Shown in pieces: positions 16,665 through 27,472 of a DNA stretch of 64,000 bases (the first letter of the stretch is position 1; each line of letters begins with the position of its first letter). The stretch is from Bombella dulcis. Its GTDB lineage: Bacteria; Pseudomonadota; Alphaproteobacteria; Acetobacterales; Acetobacteraceae. The notes beneath the pieces were generated by a model that was not told the origin of the DNA, did no database searches, and saw only the letters and a list, made by a program, of their open reading frames with translations. The stretch is taken from contig NZ_JANIDV010000004.1 in the NCBI RefSeq assembly GCF_026385505.1, positions 1 through 64,000 of the forward strand, given 5' to 3'. Both the position numbers and the translations under genes were made by a program.

Positions 16665-18623
16665 ATGAGCACGTCTTCCTCCATCCCTACTCTGGGCCGT
16701 TATCCTCTTCTGGATCGGGTAAGCGTACCGGCGGACATGAAAAACCTGTCCATCGAACAGCTGACCACCCTCGCAGAAGAACTGCGCTCGGAAACCATCA
16801 ATGCCGTTTCCACGACAGGCGGGCATCTCGGTGCCTCCCTCGGTGTTGTCGAGCTGACAGTGGCCCTCCATGCGGTGTTCAATACGCCGGATGACCGGGT
16901 CATCTGGGACGTGGGCCATCAGGCCTACCCCCACAAGATTCTGACCGGCCGTCGTGAACATATCCGCACGCTGCGCCAGCCGGGGGGCCTCTCCGGCTTC
17001 ACGCGCCGCGCCGAAAGCCCCTACGACCCCTTCGGGGCCGCCCACTCATCCACGTCCATTTCCGCCGGACTGGGCATGGCCGTCGCCCACCACCTTTATG
17101 CGGAAGAGAATCCCTCCTACCGGGAACGGAACGTCATCTCCGTCATCGGGGACGGGTCCATCTCCGCCGGCATGGCCTATGAAGCCATGAACAATGCCGG
17201 TGCCATGGGCGGCAAGGGAGCCGAACGTCTCATCGTCATCTTGAATGACAATGAGATGTCCATTGCACCGCCTGTCGGGGCCATGTCCAACTATCTGGGC
17301 CGTCTGATGTCCTCCCGCCGCTTCCTGACCCTGCGGGACATGGCGGGCAAGCTGGCCAAGCGGCTTCCTTCCCGCATCGAGCGTACGGCCAAACGGGCCG
17401 AGGAATATGCCCGTGGCATGATCACCGGTGGCACGCTCTTCGAGGAACTCGGCTTCTATTATATCGGCCCGGTGGACGGGCACGACATGAACCAGCTTGT
17501 CCCCATCCTGCGCAACCTGCGTGATGCCGAGGACAAGGGGCCTGTCCTGCTGCACGTCATCACCGAAAAAGGCCGGGGCTACAAACCTGCCGAAGCAGCT
17601 GGCGACAAATATCATGCCGTCGCCCGCTTCGACGTGGAAACCGGCAAGCAGCAGAAGGCTCCTGCCGGCCCACCCACCTATACGGACGTTTTCTCCCGTG
17701 AGCTTCTCCACCGGGCCAATCAGGATGACAGGGTGGTTGCCATCACGGCCGCCATGCCGTCTGGCACGGGGCTGGACAAAATGGCCCAGCAGCACCCTGA
17801 CCGTTACTTTGATGTCGGCATTGCCGAGCAGCATGCCGTGACCTTTGCTGCCGGCATCGCCAGCGAGGGAATGCGCCCATTCTGCGCCATCTATTCCACG
17901 TTCCTCCAGCGAGCCTATGATCAGGTCATGCATGACGTGGCCCTCCAGAATCTGCCTGTCCGCTTTGCCGTGGACCGTGCCGGTCTGGTCGGAGCTGACG
18001 GGGCCACCCATGCCGGGTCTTTCGACCTCAACTATCTCTGCTGCCTGCCGAACATGACCGTCATGGCTCCGTCGGACGAACTGGAACTGCTCCATATGAC
18101 CGCCACGGCCTGGACGCACGACAGCGGACCGATTGCCCTGCGCTATCCCCGTGGGGCCGGGTTTGGTCTGAAGCTTCCTGAACAGGGTGAAATTCTGGAA
18201 ATCGGCAAAGGCCGCATCGTGCGTGCTTCCGAAGGCGAAGGCGTGGCCATCCTCGCCCTTGGCCCCCGCCTGCATGAAGCCCTGAAGGCTGCCGAAACGC
18301 TGGAAAAAGAAGGTATTGCCGTCACCGTGGCTGATGCCCGCTTTGCCAAGCCGGTTGATGGTGCCCTGATCGAACAGCTTGCCCGCCAACACAGAGCCTT
18401 CATCACCATTGAGGATGGCGCACCGGGTGGCTTCAGCACGCAGGTCGTACAGCATCTGGCCGCAACCGGCCTGCTGGATCAGGTCCGCTTCCGCCCGATG
18501 GCTCTGCCCGATACGTGGATCGACCACAACACGCCCGCTGCCCAGTACGAGGAAGCAGGCCTGACAGCCCATCACATTGCCGATCTGGCCCGCAGAACCC
18601 TTGATGGGAAGGCCGGGGCCTGA
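16665..18623 (+). CDS. dxs: 1-deoxy-D-xylulose-5-phosphate synthase
   Basis: 652 residues, usual length. Thiamine-diphosphate motifs: [13 protein letters not shown] near the N-terminus, [18 protein letters not shown], and the transketolase-type central domain with [18 protein letters not shown]-terminal domain present. It makes DXP from pyruvate and glyceraldehyde-3-phosphate, the first step of the MEP pathway. A TTG at 16659 two codons upstream is open but the ATG is preferred. The stop overlaps the tlyA start (TGATG). Confidence 0.97.
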   Translation: MSTSSSIPTLGRYPLLDRVSVPADMKNLSIEQLTTLAEELRSETINAVSTTGGHLGASLGVVELTVALHAVFNTPDDRVIWDVGHQAYPHKILTGRREHIRTLRQPGGLSGFTRRAESPYDPFGAAHSSTSISAGLGMAVAHHLYAEENPSYRERNVISVIGDGSISAGMAYEAMNNAGAMGGKGAERLIVILNDNEMSIAPPVGAMSNYLGRLMSSRRFLTLRDMAGKLAKRLPSRIERTAKRAEEYARGMITGGTLFEELGFYYIGPVDGHDMNQLVPILRNLRDAEDKGPVLLHVITEKGRGYKPAEAAGDKYHAVARFDVETGKQQKAPAGPPTYTDVFSRELLHRANQDDRVVAITAAMPSGTGLDKMAQQHPDRYFDVGIAEQHAVTFAAGIASEGMRPFCAIYSTFLQRAYDQVMHDVALQNLPVRFAVDRAGLVGADGATHAGSFDLNYLCCLPNMTVMAPSDELELLHMTATAWTHDSGPIALRYPRGAGFGLKLPEQGEILEIGKGRIVRASEGEGVAILALGPRLHEALKAAETLEKEGIAVTVADARFAKPVDGALIEQLARQHRAFITIEDGAPGGFSTQVVQHLAATGLLDQVRFRPMALPDTWIDHNTPAAQYEEAGLTAHHIADLARRTLDGKAGA

Positions 18624-19375
18624 TGGCCAAACGCCGTGCGGACCAGCTCCTTGTGGAAAGGGGGCTGGTCGAAACACGCAGCCGGGCGCAGGCCCTCATC
18701 ATGGCCGGGCTGGTCTATGCTGGCCCGCATGGTGACAAGCCCGTCAAAAAAGCAGGGGACCAGCTTGCTGAAGACATGCCCCTGACCCTGAAGGGGCAGG
18801 ATCACCCCTGGGTCTCCCGTGGCGGGCTGAAACTGGCTCATGCGCTGGAGCATTTCCCGCTCTCCGCAGAAGGGAAAATCGCCGTGGATGTCGGAGCCTC
18901 GACAGGAGGCTTTACCGACGTTCTGCTCCAGAACGGGGCGGCAAAAGTCTATGCCGTGGATGTCGGGCATGGCCAGCTGGCATGGAAAATCCGCTCCGAT
19001 GAGCGTGTCGTGGTGCTGGAAAAAACAAATGCCCGCCATCTGAGTGCAGAGCATGTGCCAGAAGCCCCGGATATTGTCGTCTGTGATGCCAGCTTCATCA
19101 GCCTGAAAACCGTTCTGGCTCCAGCCCTTGGCATGGCAAAAGAGGGCGCGTGGGCCGTGGCCCTCATCAAGCCCCAGTTCGAGGCGGGCCGGGCTGATAT
19201 TGGCCCCAAGGGGGTCGTACGTGACCCGGCGGTGCATGACCGTGTCTGTCAGGACATAACGGACTGGTTTGCCGCTCTCCCCGGCTGGACCATTCTCGGC
19301 CTTGTTCCCAGCCCGATCACGGGGCCGGAAGGCAATAAGGAATTCCTCATTGCTGCCCGCAAAGGCGCACTCTAG
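18623..19375 (+). CDS. tlyA: TlyA-family rRNA 2'-O-methyltransferase
   Basis: 250 residues. An N-terminal S4 domain (RADQLLVERGLVETRSRAQ) is followed by an FtsJ-like methyltransferase domain with VDVGASTGGFTDVLLQNGA as the SAM-binding motif and DASFISLK further on. TlyA methylates 16S/23S rRNA riboses and the same family is sometimes annotated as hemolysin A. It overlaps dxs by one base of its start (TGATG), a common alphaproteobacterial pairing. Confidence 0.92.
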   Translation: MAKRRADQLLVERGLVETRSRAQALIMAGLVYAGPHGDKPVKKAGDQLAEDMPLTLKGQDHPWVSRGGLKLAHALEHFPLSAEGKIAVDVGASTGGFTDVLLQNGAAKVYAVDVGHGQLAWKIRSDERVVVLEKTNARHLSAEHVPEAPDIVVCDASFISLKTVLAPALGMAKEGAWAVALIKPQFEAGRADIGPKGVVRDPAVHDRVCQDITDWFAALPGWTILGLVPSPITGPEGNKEFLIAARKGAL

Positions 19376-19439
19376 GTCATTCTGCCTCACCCCATCACTT
19401 TTCTGACCCGTAAACGGGTTCCCGTGCTATAGCCGCCCC

Positions 19440-20663
19440 ATGACACATCCGATGCCTTCTTCTTCCCCTGTTTCCTCCGATGCCGTGAATGCCCTCAATG
19501 AGAGCGAACGCAGACGCATCGAAGCCAAATCCGCCCTTTTTGCACCCCCCACACCCGTCACGGAAGACGGGCGGCGTGAACTGGTCGGTCTCTCCCGGGA
19601 AGAGCTGGCCGAGGTCCTGACCGAGATCGGCGAGAAGCCCTTCCGGGCCAAGCAGCTCTGGCACTGGATATACCATCAGGGCGTGACGGACTTTTCCCTC
19701 ATGTCCACCATTGCCAAACCATTACAGGCCAAGCTGGAAAAGCATTTCATCGTTGGCCGCCCCAGCCTGACAACGCAGCAGACCTCCAGGGATGATACCC
19801 GCAAATTCCTATTCCGCTTCCGTGACGGGCAGGAGGCGGAAACCGTCTATATCCCGGACCGGCGGGAAGACCGGGGGGCTGTCTGCATTTCCTCCCAGGT
19901 GGGCTGCACCCTGTCCTGCACCTTCTGCCATACGGGTACGCAGAAACTTGTCCGCAATCTGGGTGCTGCCGAAATTGTCGGGCAGTTCATGGCCGCACGG
20001 GACAGCTATGGTGAATGGCCCAGCCCCAAGGGAGACACGCCCCGCCTGCTCTCCACCATCGTGCTGATGGGCATGGGGGAACCGCTCTATAATTACGAGA
20101 ATGTCGCCAAGGCCATGAAGATCATCATGGATGGCGAAGGCATCGCCCTCTCCCGACGCCGCATCACGCTGTCCACCTCAGGCGTCGTGCCCATGATGGA
20201 CCGCTGCGGTGATGAACTGGGAATCAATCTGGCCATTTCCCTCCATGCCGTCCGCAATGACCTGCGGGACCAGCTGGTGCCCCTGAACCGGAAATACCCG
20301 ATTGAAGAGCTGATGGCCGCCTGCCACCGCTATCCGGCCGCCTCCAACTCCCGCCGCATCACCTTTGAATACATCATGATCCGGGACGTGAATGACAGTG
20401 ACGCCGAAGCCAGGGAGCTGGTGCGGCTGATCCGTGGCCTGCCTGCCAAGGTCAATCTCATTCCCTTCAATCCCTGGCCGGGATCGGACTTCCGCCCCTC
20501 CACACGGGAGCGTCTGGCCAGTTTCGCCCAGATCGTCATGGATGCCGGATACGCCGCCCCCATCCGTATGCCCCGTGGCAAGGACATTCTTGCCGCCTGC
20601 GGGCAGCTCAAGACACAGAGCGAACGGAAACGGCAGGCCGAATCCCGCAATACCGGCGCATGA
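19440..20663 (+). CDS. rlmN: dual-specificity 23S rRNA/tRNA adenine-C2 methyltransferase RlmN
   Basis: 407 residues. Radical SAM motif GCTLSCTFC gives Cys156, Cys160 and Cys163; Cys149 in GAVCISSQVG corresponds to the conserved second mechanistic cysteine region, and the C-terminal ILAACGQL supplies the methyl-carrying cysteine. It methylates A2503 of 23S rRNA and A37 of tRNAs. A 6-bp perfect stem ACCCGT/ACGGGT (19406-19419) lies in the promoter region. The C-terminal tail after CGQL is slightly longer than in E. coli. Confidence 0.95.
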   Translation: MTHPMPSSSPVSSDAVNALNESERRRIEAKSALFAPPTPVTEDGRRELVGLSREELAEVLTEIGEKPFRAKQLWHWIYHQGVTDFSLMSTIAKPLQAKLEKHFIVGRPSLTTQQTSRDDTRKFLFRFRDGQEAETVYIPDRREDRGAVCISSQVGCTLSCTFCHTGTQKLVRNLGAAEIVGQFMAARDSYGEWPSPKGDTPRLLSTIVLMGMGEPLYNYENVAKAMKIIMDGEGIALSRRRITLSTSGVVPMMDRCGDELGINLAISLHAVRNDLRDQLVPLNRKYPIEELMAACHRYPAASNSRRITFEYIMIRDVNDSDAEARELVRLIRGLPAKVNLIPFNPWPGSDFRPSTRERLASFAQIVMDAGYAAPIRMPRGKDILAACGQLKTQSERKRQAESRNTGA

Positions 20664-20695
20664 GCCTTCCCCTGCGGGGGTGGGCCTCTGGCCCA

Positions 20696-20750
20696 ATGGT
20701 CTGACAGATGTTACAAGACCATAATAACTTTGACGACATCTGGGTCTGTC
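20696..20750 (+). promoter_or_regulatory. nested inverted repeats in the argG leader/promoter
   Basis: ATGGTCT (20696-20702) pairs with AGACCAT (20716-20722), and CAGATGT (20705-20711) with ACATCTG (20736-20742). The two pairings are mutually exclusive in part, so alternative folds are possible upstream of argG. No known arginine operator is recognised. Confidence 0.35.
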
Positions 20751-20775
20751 TTTCAGCAGAGGATATATAGCGACC

Positions 20776-22008
20776 ATGAGCAAAGCCTCAGGCATCAAGA
20801 AAGTCGTTCTGGCCTATTCCGGTGGGCTGGATACGTCCGTCATTCTCCGCTGGCTTCAGGAGCATTACGGCTGCGAGGTTGTCACCTTCACGGCTGATCT
20901 CGGCCAGGGAGAAGAGCTGGAACCCGCACGCCGCAAGGCTGAATCCCTCGGCGTGAAGGAAATCTTTGTCGAAGACCTGCGGGAGACCTTCGTCAAGGAT
21001 TACGTCTTCCCGATGTTCCGGGCCAACACGGTCTATGAAGGTCAGTACCTGCTGGGCACCTCCATCGCCCGCCCGCTGATCTCCAAGCGTCAGATCGAGA
21101 TTGCCGAGGCTGTCGGGGCCGATGCCGTGGCGCATGGTGCAACAGGCAAGGGCAACGATCAGGTCCGCTTCGAGCTGGCCTATTATGCCCTGAAGCCAGA
21201 TGTGAAGGTCATTGCGCCGTGGCGTGAATGGGACCTGACCTCCCGCACCAGGCTGCTGGACTTTGCCGAGAAGAACCAGATTCCCGTCACCAAGGACAAG
21301 CGGGGCGAGGCCCCCTTCTCCGTGGATGCCAACCTGCTGCATTCTTCCTCCGAAGGGAAAATTCTGGAAGACCCCTCCCTGCCGCCGGATGAGATCGTCT
21401 TCCAGCGCACCATCTCCCCGGAAGCCGCACCGGACAAGGCCACCGAAATCACCATCGATTTCAAGCATGGCGACCCGGTGGCCATCAATGGTGAGGCCCT
21501 GTCTCCGGCCAGCCTGCTCGCCCGCCTCAACGAGCTGGGCAAGGCCAACGGCATTGGCCGTCTCGACATCGTGGAGAACCGCTTTGTCGGCATGAAGTCC
21601 CGCGGGATTTACGAAACGCCTGGCGGAACCATCCTGCTTCAGGCTCATCGTTCCATGGAATCCATCACACTGGACCGTGAAGCTGCCCATCTCAAGGACA
21701 GCATCATGCCCCGCTATGCCGAGCTGATCTATAACGGCCTGTGGTTCTCCCCGGAACGCCACATGCTCCAGGCCCTGATCGACAGCAGCCAGAACTCCGT
21801 CAATGGCCGTGTCCGCCTGAAGCTCTACAAGGGCAATGTCATCTGCGTGGGCCGTGAAAGCCCCGACAGCCTGTATGACGCCCGTGTCGTGACCTTCGAG
21901 GATGACGAAGGTGCCTATAATCAGGTGGATGCCCAGGGCTTCATCCGCCTCAATGCGCTCCGTCTGCGACTGGGTGCCAATAAAGGACGCCGTGGCGGTA
22001 CGCCCTGA
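20776..22008 (+). CDS. argG: argininosuccinate synthase
   Basis: 410 residues. ATP-binding [15 protein letters not shown] at the N-terminus, then TADLGQGEE and the substrate region [15 protein letters not shown]. It joins citrulline and aspartate with ATP to argininosuccinate in arginine biosynthesis. It stands alone: no other arg gene is in the window. A strong stem-loop follows the stop. Full family length, no anomalies. Confidence 0.97.
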   Translation: MSKASGIKKVVLAYSGGLDTSVILRWLQEHYGCEVVTFTADLGQGEELEPARRKAESLGVKEIFVEDLRETFVKDYVFPMFRANTVYEGQYLLGTSIARPLISKRQIEIAEAVGADAVAHGATGKGNDQVRFELAYYALKPDVKVIAPWREWDLTSRTRLLDFAEKNQIPVTKDKRGEAPFSVDANLLHSSSEGKILEDPSLPPDEIVFQRTISPEAAPDKATEITIDFKHGDPVAINGEALSPASLLARLNELGKANGIGRLDIVENRFVGMKSRGIYETPGGTILLQAHRSMESITLDREAAHLKDSIMPRYAELIYNGLWFSPERHMLQALIDSSQNSVNGRVRLKLYKGNVICVGRESPDSLYDARVVTFEDDEGAYNQVDAQGFIRLNALRLRLGANKGRRGGTP

Positions 22009-22023
22009 CCCTGTGTCCTTTCC

Positions 22024-22052
22024 CCCTGCCGGATCATGCTGGTCCGGCAGGG
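22024..22052 (+). terminator. terminator-like stem-loop after argG
   Basis: CCCTGCCGGA (22024-22033) pairs perfectly with TCCGGCAGGG (22043-22052). The downstream bases (CTGTCTCTTCTC) are pyrimidine-rich but lack a clean T-run. Confidence 0.5.
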
Positions 22053-22088
22053 CTGTCTCTTCTCCCCAGCTTGCAAAGAGGCGTCTCC

Positions 22089-22592
22089 ATGTCCCACCGT
22101 CCGCGTTCCCTCTTCCGCTATCTGCCAGCCTGTGTGCTGGCTGGTCTGCTTGGTCTGACTGCCTGTTCCGGCGGCCCCAAACCGGACCTGACACCCCAGC
22201 AGTTCATGGACCAGGTCTATAAACAGCCGGGCGTGCAGAAACTGCCTGATGGTCTCGCCTACAAGGTGCTGAAATCCGGCCCCAAGGATGCTCCCCATCC
22301 GCAGAAAGGGGGCACCATGATGGTCATTTACGAGGGTCGTCTGCCCGATGGCGGCATTTTTGACGCCTCGGAAATGCACACCGGTGCCGCCTATATGGAA
22401 ATGCCTCTGGATGGCGTCATCGAAGGCTGGATGGAAGGACTGCCCATGATGCGCGTCGGCGATACATGGGAACTCTACGTCCCCCCCAAGCTGGGCTATG
22501 GCAAGCGGTCCATGGGAATCATTCCCCCCAACAGCCCGCTGATCTTCAAGATCCAGCTTCTGGGTGTTGAGGATGACAACTCCCTGCAATAA
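22089..22592 (+). CDS. FKBP-type peptidyl-prolyl isomerase, lipoprotein
   Basis: 167 residues from the ATG at 22089. Signal peptide with lipobox LGLTAC, so the protein is likely lipid-anchored in the periplasm. The C-terminal FKBP domain shows YEGRLPDGGIFDAS, VIEGWMEGLPMMRVGD, WELYVPPKLGYG and PLIFKIQLL, covering the usual active-site residues. It probably assists folding of envelope proteins. The frame is open six codons further upstream. A good intrinsic terminator follows. Confidence 0.88.
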   Translation: MSHRPRSLFRYLPACVLAGLLGLTACSGGPKPDLTPQQFMDQVYKQPGVQKLPDGLAYKVLKSGPKDAPHPQKGGTMMVIYEGRLPDGGIFDASEMHTGAAYMEMPLDGVIEGWMEGLPMMRVGDTWELYVPPKLGYGKRSMGIIPPNSPLIFKIQLLGVEDDNSLQ

Positions 22593-22632
22593 GGCCATCC
22601 CGCTTTTTCATCTGCCCTGCCCGCAGGGCACA

Positions 22633-22669
22633 CCGCCGTCCCCTCATCTCTGAGCGGGGCGGTTTTTGT
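22633..22669 (+). terminator. intrinsic terminator of the FKBP gene
   Basis: CCGCC and CCCC pair with GGGG and CGG around a short loop (stem between 22633 and 22662), followed directly by TTTTTG. Confidence 0.75.
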
Positions 22670-22695
22670 CTTCTCCTTCTGCCAGGACCATGTTC

Positions 22696-23685
22696 ATGCA
22701 GCGTGTTTTTTCAGGCATTCAGCCAACCGGTATTCCTCATCTTGGCAACTATCTCGGAGCGATCCGCAACTGGGTCACCCTGCAGAAAGACCATGACTGC
22801 CTGTTCTGCCTCGTGGACATGCACTCCCTGACCATGCCGTGGTCTCCAGAGGCCCTGCGTGAACAGACGCTCGCCTCCACAGCCTGTCTCCTGGCCTCCG
22901 GTATTGACCCGACCCGCCTATACAACCAGTCTGCCGTCAGTGCCCATGCCCGCCTCGGCTGGATTTTCAACTGCGTGTCCCGCCTTGGCTGGCTGAACCG
23001 CATGACGCAGTTCAAGGACAAGGCAGGCAAGAACCGGGAAAACCATTCAGCCGGTCTCTATGTCTATCCCAACCTGATGGCTGCCGACATTCTGGCCTTC
23101 CATGCCACACGGGTTCCTGTCGGGGATGACCAGCGACAACATCTCGAGCTGGCCAATGACATCGCCCAGAAATTCAATCATGACATGGGTGTCGAGTTCT
23201 TCCCGCTGATCGAGCCGCTCATCCCGCCTCATGCCGCCCGTGTGATGAGTCTGCGTGATGGCAGCAAGAAGATGTCCAAATCCGACCCATCCGACCAGAG
23301 CCGCATCATCCTGAATGACACGGCGGATGCGATTACCCAGAAAATCCGCAAGGCCCGCACGGATGCCGAGCCTCTCCCCAGTGAGGAAGCCGGACTGGAA
23401 GGCCGCCCGGAAGCCCGCAACCTGCTGACCATCTATGCCGCCATGTCCGGCAGGACACTGGCTGACGTGCTGACCCAGTTCTCCGGACAGGGCTTCGGCA
23501 CCTTCAAGCAGGCACTGGCTGACCTGCTGGTCGAGACTCTGGCCCCCGTCGCCGATGAAACCCGCCGCCTGATGGATGACAAGGCCCATCTCATGCAGGT
23601 TCTCCGTCAGGGGGCTGAACGTGCCCGTGCGGTCTCCGAACCCATCGTCAGTGAAGCGGAAAAGCTGGTCGGGTTCCTGCGTTAA
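22696..23685 (+). CDS. trpS: tryptophanyl-tRNA synthetase
   Basis: 329 residues from the ATG at 22696, chosen because AGGA lies 8 bases upstream; ATG 22690 and an upstream TTG are alternatives. Class I signatures: [17 protein letters not shown] (the HIGH-like motif) and [10 protein letters not shown] (KMSKS). Length matches the bacterial TrpRS family (about 330). Charges tRNA-Trp in the cytosol. Convergent with lpxB across a shared terminator. Confidence 0.96.
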   Translation: MQRVFSGIQPTGIPHLGNYLGAIRNWVTLQKDHDCLFCLVDMHSLTMPWSPEALREQTLASTACLLASGIDPTRLYNQSAVSAHARLGWIFNCVSRLGWLNRMTQFKDKAGKNRENHSAGLYVYPNLMAADILAFHATRVPVGDDQRQHLELANDIAQKFNHDMGVEFFPLIEPLIPPHAARVMSLRDGSKKMSKSDPSDQSRIILNDTADAITQKIRKARTDAEPLPSEEAGLEGRPEARNLLTIYAAMSGRTLADVLTQFSGQGFGTFKQALADLLVETLAPVADETRRLMDDKAHLMQVLRQGAERARAVSEPIVSEAEKLVGFLR

Positions 23686-23707
23686 GGCAGCAATCTCCTC
23701 TGCACGG

Positions 23708-23746
23708 AAAAAGGCCTGCCCTCTTCATGAGGGGCAGGCCTTTTTT
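23708..23746. terminator. bidirectional intrinsic terminator between trpS and lpxB
   Basis: GGCCTGCCC (23713-23721) pairs with GGGCAGGCC (23732-23740), flanked by an A-run on the left and TTTTTT on the right, so it can end transcripts from both sides. Its right edge touches the lpxB stop codon. Confidence 0.85.
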
Positions 23747-24966
23747 CATGAGGCCCGTATTTCAGAAAGTGGTGTTTCCATAAGCTCCAGCACCTGCTTT
23801 GCCGCTGCCACGGCAGGCAGGTCTCCATCCGGAGCCTCCAGCATCGCCAGAATGTTCCCGAACGCCTCCTGCTGTGCCCTGCGCTTTGCTTCGTCCGTCA
23901 GAAGGGCCGTGATCTCGTCAGCCAGTTTCTGGGGAGTGCAGTCATGCTGGATAAGCTCCGGCACGACCTCCCGCCCTGCCAGAATGTTGATCATGGACAC
24001 ATAGGGCAGGCGCAGGAACAGACGCCCCAGCAGAGCGGACAGAGGGTTGACCTTGTAAGTCACCGCCATCGGGACCCGCCCGATGGCCAGCTCCAGAATG
24101 GACGTCCCTGATTTGGTCAGCGCACAGTCAGCAGCCCGGATGGCATCGTGCTTGTCTTCCGTATCCGTCAGGATTGACGGATGAACGGCCCAGTGCCGCA
24201 CCATTTTCCTGACCAGCGGTGCCATGCCGGACGTGGCCGGAATGACAGGCTGAAGGTCCGGGAAACGCTCATGAAGAATCCTGAGCGTTTTCTCGAACAC
24301 CGGCAGCAGTTTCGGAACTTCCGATGACCGGCTCCCCGGCATGAGGATCAGGATGGGGCTGCCCGGTCTGAGGTCATGCCGCTTGTGAAAACGCTCCGCA
24401 TCCCCATGCGCCACGCCGGACTGCAAGATGGGATGCCCCACAAAGCTGGCCTGTATTCCCCGCTCCGCAAACCATGCCGGTTCAAAAGGAAAGAGACAGA
24501 GCAGACTGTCCCACAGGCCACGATACTGTCTGACCCTGTTCTCCCGCCATGCCCAGACCTGCGGAGCCACATAATGCAGCCGCCGGACATTCAGCCTGCG
24601 GATGCGCTTCAGAAGACGGAAGGAAAATCCCGGGCTGTCAATCGTGATGACGATATCCGGGCGACGGAGTTCAATATCCTGCTGCGCCTCCAGCAGCCGC
24701 TGGGACAGCAGGCGCAGCCGGGGCAGGACTTCCATGAAGCCCATGACCGTCAGCTCCTCCATCGGGAAGAGACTCCGCAGCCCCCTTGCTTCCATCCGTC
24801 CGCCCCCGACACCGGCAAAAACCAGTGTCGGGTCAATACGGTGCAGGGCCTGCATCAGGCGGGCACCAATGCTGTCCCCACTCGGTTCCCCTGCGAGAAT
24901 CCAGATCACCCGGCCATGATGGTGAAGGGGAACCTCACCTTCGACAGGAGCACCCACATCCACCAT
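23746..24966 (-). CDS. lpxB: lipid-A-disaccharide synthase
   Basis: 406 residues. The N-terminal ILAGEPSGDSIGARLMQAL is the family start motif (normally AGE.SGD); PQVWAWRENRV, LLCLFPFEPAWF, LMPGSRSSEV and LTKSGTSILELA are all present. LpxB joins UDP-2,3-diacylglucosamine and lipid X to form lipid A disaccharide at the inner face of the inner membrane. The first 18 residues may be an over-extension. It follows pheT by 36 bp rather than sitting in the usual lpxD-fabZ-lpxA-lpxB cluster. Confidence 0.94.
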   Translation of the reverse strand: MVDVGAPVEGEVPLHHHGRVIWILAGEPSGDSIGARLMQALHRIDPTLVFAGVGGGRMEARGLRSLFPMEELTVMGFMEVLPRLRLLSQRLLEAQQDIELRRPDIVITIDSPGFSFRLLKRIRRLNVRRLHYVAPQVWAWRENRVRQYRGLWDSLLCLFPFEPAWFAERGIQASFVGHPILQSGVAHGDAERFHKRHDLRPGSPILILMPGSRSSEVPKLLPVFEKTLRILHERFPDLQPVIPATSGMAPLVRKMVRHWAVHPSILTDTEDKHDAIRAADCALTKSGTSILELAIGRVPMAVTYKVNPLSALLGRLFLRLPYVSMINILAGREVVPELIQHDCTPQKLADEITALLTDEAKRRAQQEAFGNILAMLEAPDGDLPAVAAAKQVLELMETPLSEIRAS

Positions 24967-25002
24967 GACATCCGTTCCCTTCGTCTCGCTGTTTTCAGGG
25001 GA

Positions 25003-27471
25003 TCAGCGACGGAGCGTGGCCCCCGTGGCTTTCTGCACGGCAGCTTCCACTGCTGCCATCAGGGCGTCAAGCTGTGCATCCGTCAGGCTGTCCTTCTGTG
25101 GCTGGAGGGTCACCTCCACACCAAGAGACCGATGCCCGGCCGGGACGGACCCGCCTTCAAAAATGTCGAAAAGACGCACATCCATAATCAGCTTACGATC
25201 TGCCATCCGCACGGCTTTCAGAACATCCTGAATCTGAACGTTCCCGTCCGCAAGGAAGGCGAAATCACGCCGCACGGGCTGAAGGGCCGACAGGGCCGGA
25301 GCCGCTTTCCGCTTCACCTTGGGCAGCGGCACCTTGTCCAGCGTCACCTCAAAGACGGCCACCGTACCACTCAGGCCAAAATGGCGGGCTACACGGGGAT
25401 GCAGCTCCCCGAAACTGCCCAGCATGAGCTTTGGCCCCTGCCGCACGACACCGGAACGGCCCGGATGGTAATAACCCGGTGCATCCGGCGTACTGCTCAG
25501 GGATGCTTCAGCCACGCCAAGAGCAGCCAGAGCCGCCATCAGGTCCGCCTTGGCATCCATCCATGACGGTTCCTCGGCGGGCTGACCGGGAGCACGGGCA
25601 CTCACGCCCCCACGCACGCCAGCCAGCACCACACGATTACCCTGCTGCCCGAAACAGGGGCCAAGCTCGAAGAAGGACGCATCCCCCGCAAAGCCCTGTC
25701 CATGAGCCAGATTACGCCCCAATGCCCGCAGCAGATTGATGACGGGCGTCGAACGGAGCTGGTTCAGGTCCGTTGCGATCGGATTCAGCAGACGGTCCTG
25801 CTCCCGCCCCTCTTCAAACAGGGCCACATCCTGATCGGACACGAAGGAGAAGCCAACCGTCTCCATCAGGCCACGTCCCGCACACAGGCGGCGCAGCAGA
25901 GCCGCTCTGCCCTGCTGAGACGTCACGGCTGGAGACGGCACCATATGGGTCCGAGGCAGAGAGAGAGCCGGAACTTCATCCAGACCACGGATACGCAGGA
26001 CTTCCTCGACCAGATCGGCCTCGGCCTCCATGGCATCCACACTGGCGGCGGCCTTCCCGGCGATGGCGGCATCCAGTGTTTCGGCCTGTGCCAGACCATG
26101 CCCTGCTGCCACATCATGACGCCATGACGGCACGGCGAAAATCGCCTTCTCTGCCGTGCGGTCCTGCACCTCGAACCCCAGAGCCTCCAGAATCTCCACG
26201 GCCCTGTCCGCCTCAATCTCGAGACCGCCCAGCGTGGAAAGACGCTCGAAACGCAGGCTGGCCGTTCTCTGCCATGCCGGTTCTGCACCGGCTTCAGTCA
26301 CCTCACTCGGTGTACCGCCGCACAGCTCCACGATCAGAGCCGTGGCTGCCTCCAAGCCGGAACGGACAAGAGCCGGGTCCACCCCACGCTCGAAGCGGTA
26401 ACGGGCATCCGTCTGCACACCAAGGCGACGGCCCGTCAGGGCAATGCGCACGGGGTCGAACAGGGCGGACTCCACGAACACGTCGACCGTTTCCACCGTG
26501 ACGGCGCTGGCCTCGCCACCAATGATGCCCGCCAGAGATTGCACACCGGCTTCATCCGCAATGACGAGATCATCCGGACCCAGAACAAGCTCCTGCCCAT
26601 CCAGAGCACGGAAATGCTCCCCCTTGCCGGATGTCAGGGACAGCCTGTCACCCGTCAGACGGGTGGCATCGAATACATGCAGAGGGCGGCCAATGTTCAT
26701 CATCAGATAATTGGTCACGTCCACCAGGGCCGACTGGGACCGCAGCCCCACGCTCTCCAGACGCCGCTTCAGCCATGCCGGGCTGGGGCCATTCTTCACG
26801 CCACGGATCAGACGCCCGGTAGCGTAGGAACAGGCCGGATGATCCAGCTCCCAGCGGATCGGGCTTTCACCCTGCCCTTCCAGCGTTTCCGTCAGCCACG
26901 GCTTCAGCGTGCCCAGACCGGCCGCAGCGAGATCACGGGCAACCCCCCGGACGCTCAGCGCATCGCCACGATTGGGGGTAATGGCAATCTCGATGACCGG
27001 ATCATCCAGCCTGGCATGACGGACATAATCTTCACCCAGTGGCGTACCATCAGGCAGCTCGGCAATGCCGTTGGATTCTTCACCGATCCCGAGTTCCCGC
27101 AGGGAGCAGAGCATCCCGTTACTGGTCTGGCCCCGGATTTTCCCCGGCTTGATCGTCATGTCACTGCCGGGAATATACGTCCCCGGTGGGGCGAAAATGA
27201 CGTGCAATCCCGTGCGGGCATTCGGCGCACCACAGACGACCTGAACTTCCTCGAAGCCCTGACCAGCAGAGACACGGCAGAGCTGGAGGCGGTCGGCATC
27301 CGGATGACGGGTGGCCTCCAGAATCTTTGCCGTACGGAATCCGGCCAGACGTTCCGTCGGATCATCAACGCCTTCAACCTCAAGGCCGATGCGGTTGAGC
27401 GTCGCGCAGATCTCTTCCAGAGAGGCCGTGAAATCGAGATGATCCCGCAGCCATGAGAGTGAAAACTTCAT
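25003..27471 (-). CDS. pheT: phenylalanyl-tRNA synthetase beta subunit
   Basis: 822 residues. An EMAP/OB tRNA-binding domain near residues 40-150, then B3/B4 editing domain, B5 domain, a catalytic-like core and a C-terminal ferredoxin-fold anticodon-binding domain ending in the VEVTLQPQKDSLTD region. The start MKFSLSWLRDHLDF is the family start. With PheS it forms the alpha2beta2 enzyme. It follows pheS by one base. Confidence 0.97.
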   Translation of the reverse strand: MKFSLSWLRDHLDFTASLEEICATLNRIGLEVEGVDDPTERLAGFRTAKILEATRHPDADRLQLCRVSAGQGFEEVQVVCGAPNARTGLHVIFAPPGTYIPGSDMTIKPGKIRGQTSNGMLCSLRELGIGEESNGIAELPDGTPLGEDYVRHARLDDPVIEIAITPNRGDALSVRGVARDLAAAGLGTLKPWLTETLEGQGESPIRWELDHPACSYATGRLIRGVKNGPSPAWLKRRLESVGLRSQSALVDVTNYLMMNIGRPLHVFDATRLTGDRLSLTSGKGEHFRALDGQELVLGPDDLVIADEAGVQSLAGIIGGEASAVTVETVDVFVESALFDPVRIALTGRRLGVQTDARYRFERGVDPALVRSGLEAATALIVELCGGTPSEVTEAGAEPAWQRTASLRFERLSTLGGLEIEADRAVEILEALGFEVQDRTAEKAIFAVPSWRHDVAAGHGLAQAETLDAAIAGKAAASVDAMEAEADLVEEVLRIRGLDEVPALSLPRTHMVPSPAVTSQQGRAALLRRLCAGRGLMETVGFSFVSDQDVALFEEGREQDRLLNPIATDLNQLRSTPVINLLRALGRNLAHGQGFAGDASFFELGPCFGQQGNRVVLAGVRGGVSARAPGQPAEEPSWMDAKADLMAALAALGVAEASLSSTPDAPGYYHPGRSGVVRQGPKLMLGSFGELHPRVARHFGLSGTVAVFEVTLDKVPLPKVKRKAAPALSALQPVRRDFAFLADGNVQIQDVLKAVRMADRKLIMDVRLFDIFEGGSVPAGHRSLGVEVTLQPQKDSLTDAQLDALMAAVEAAVQKATGATLRR

Positions 27472-27472
27472 G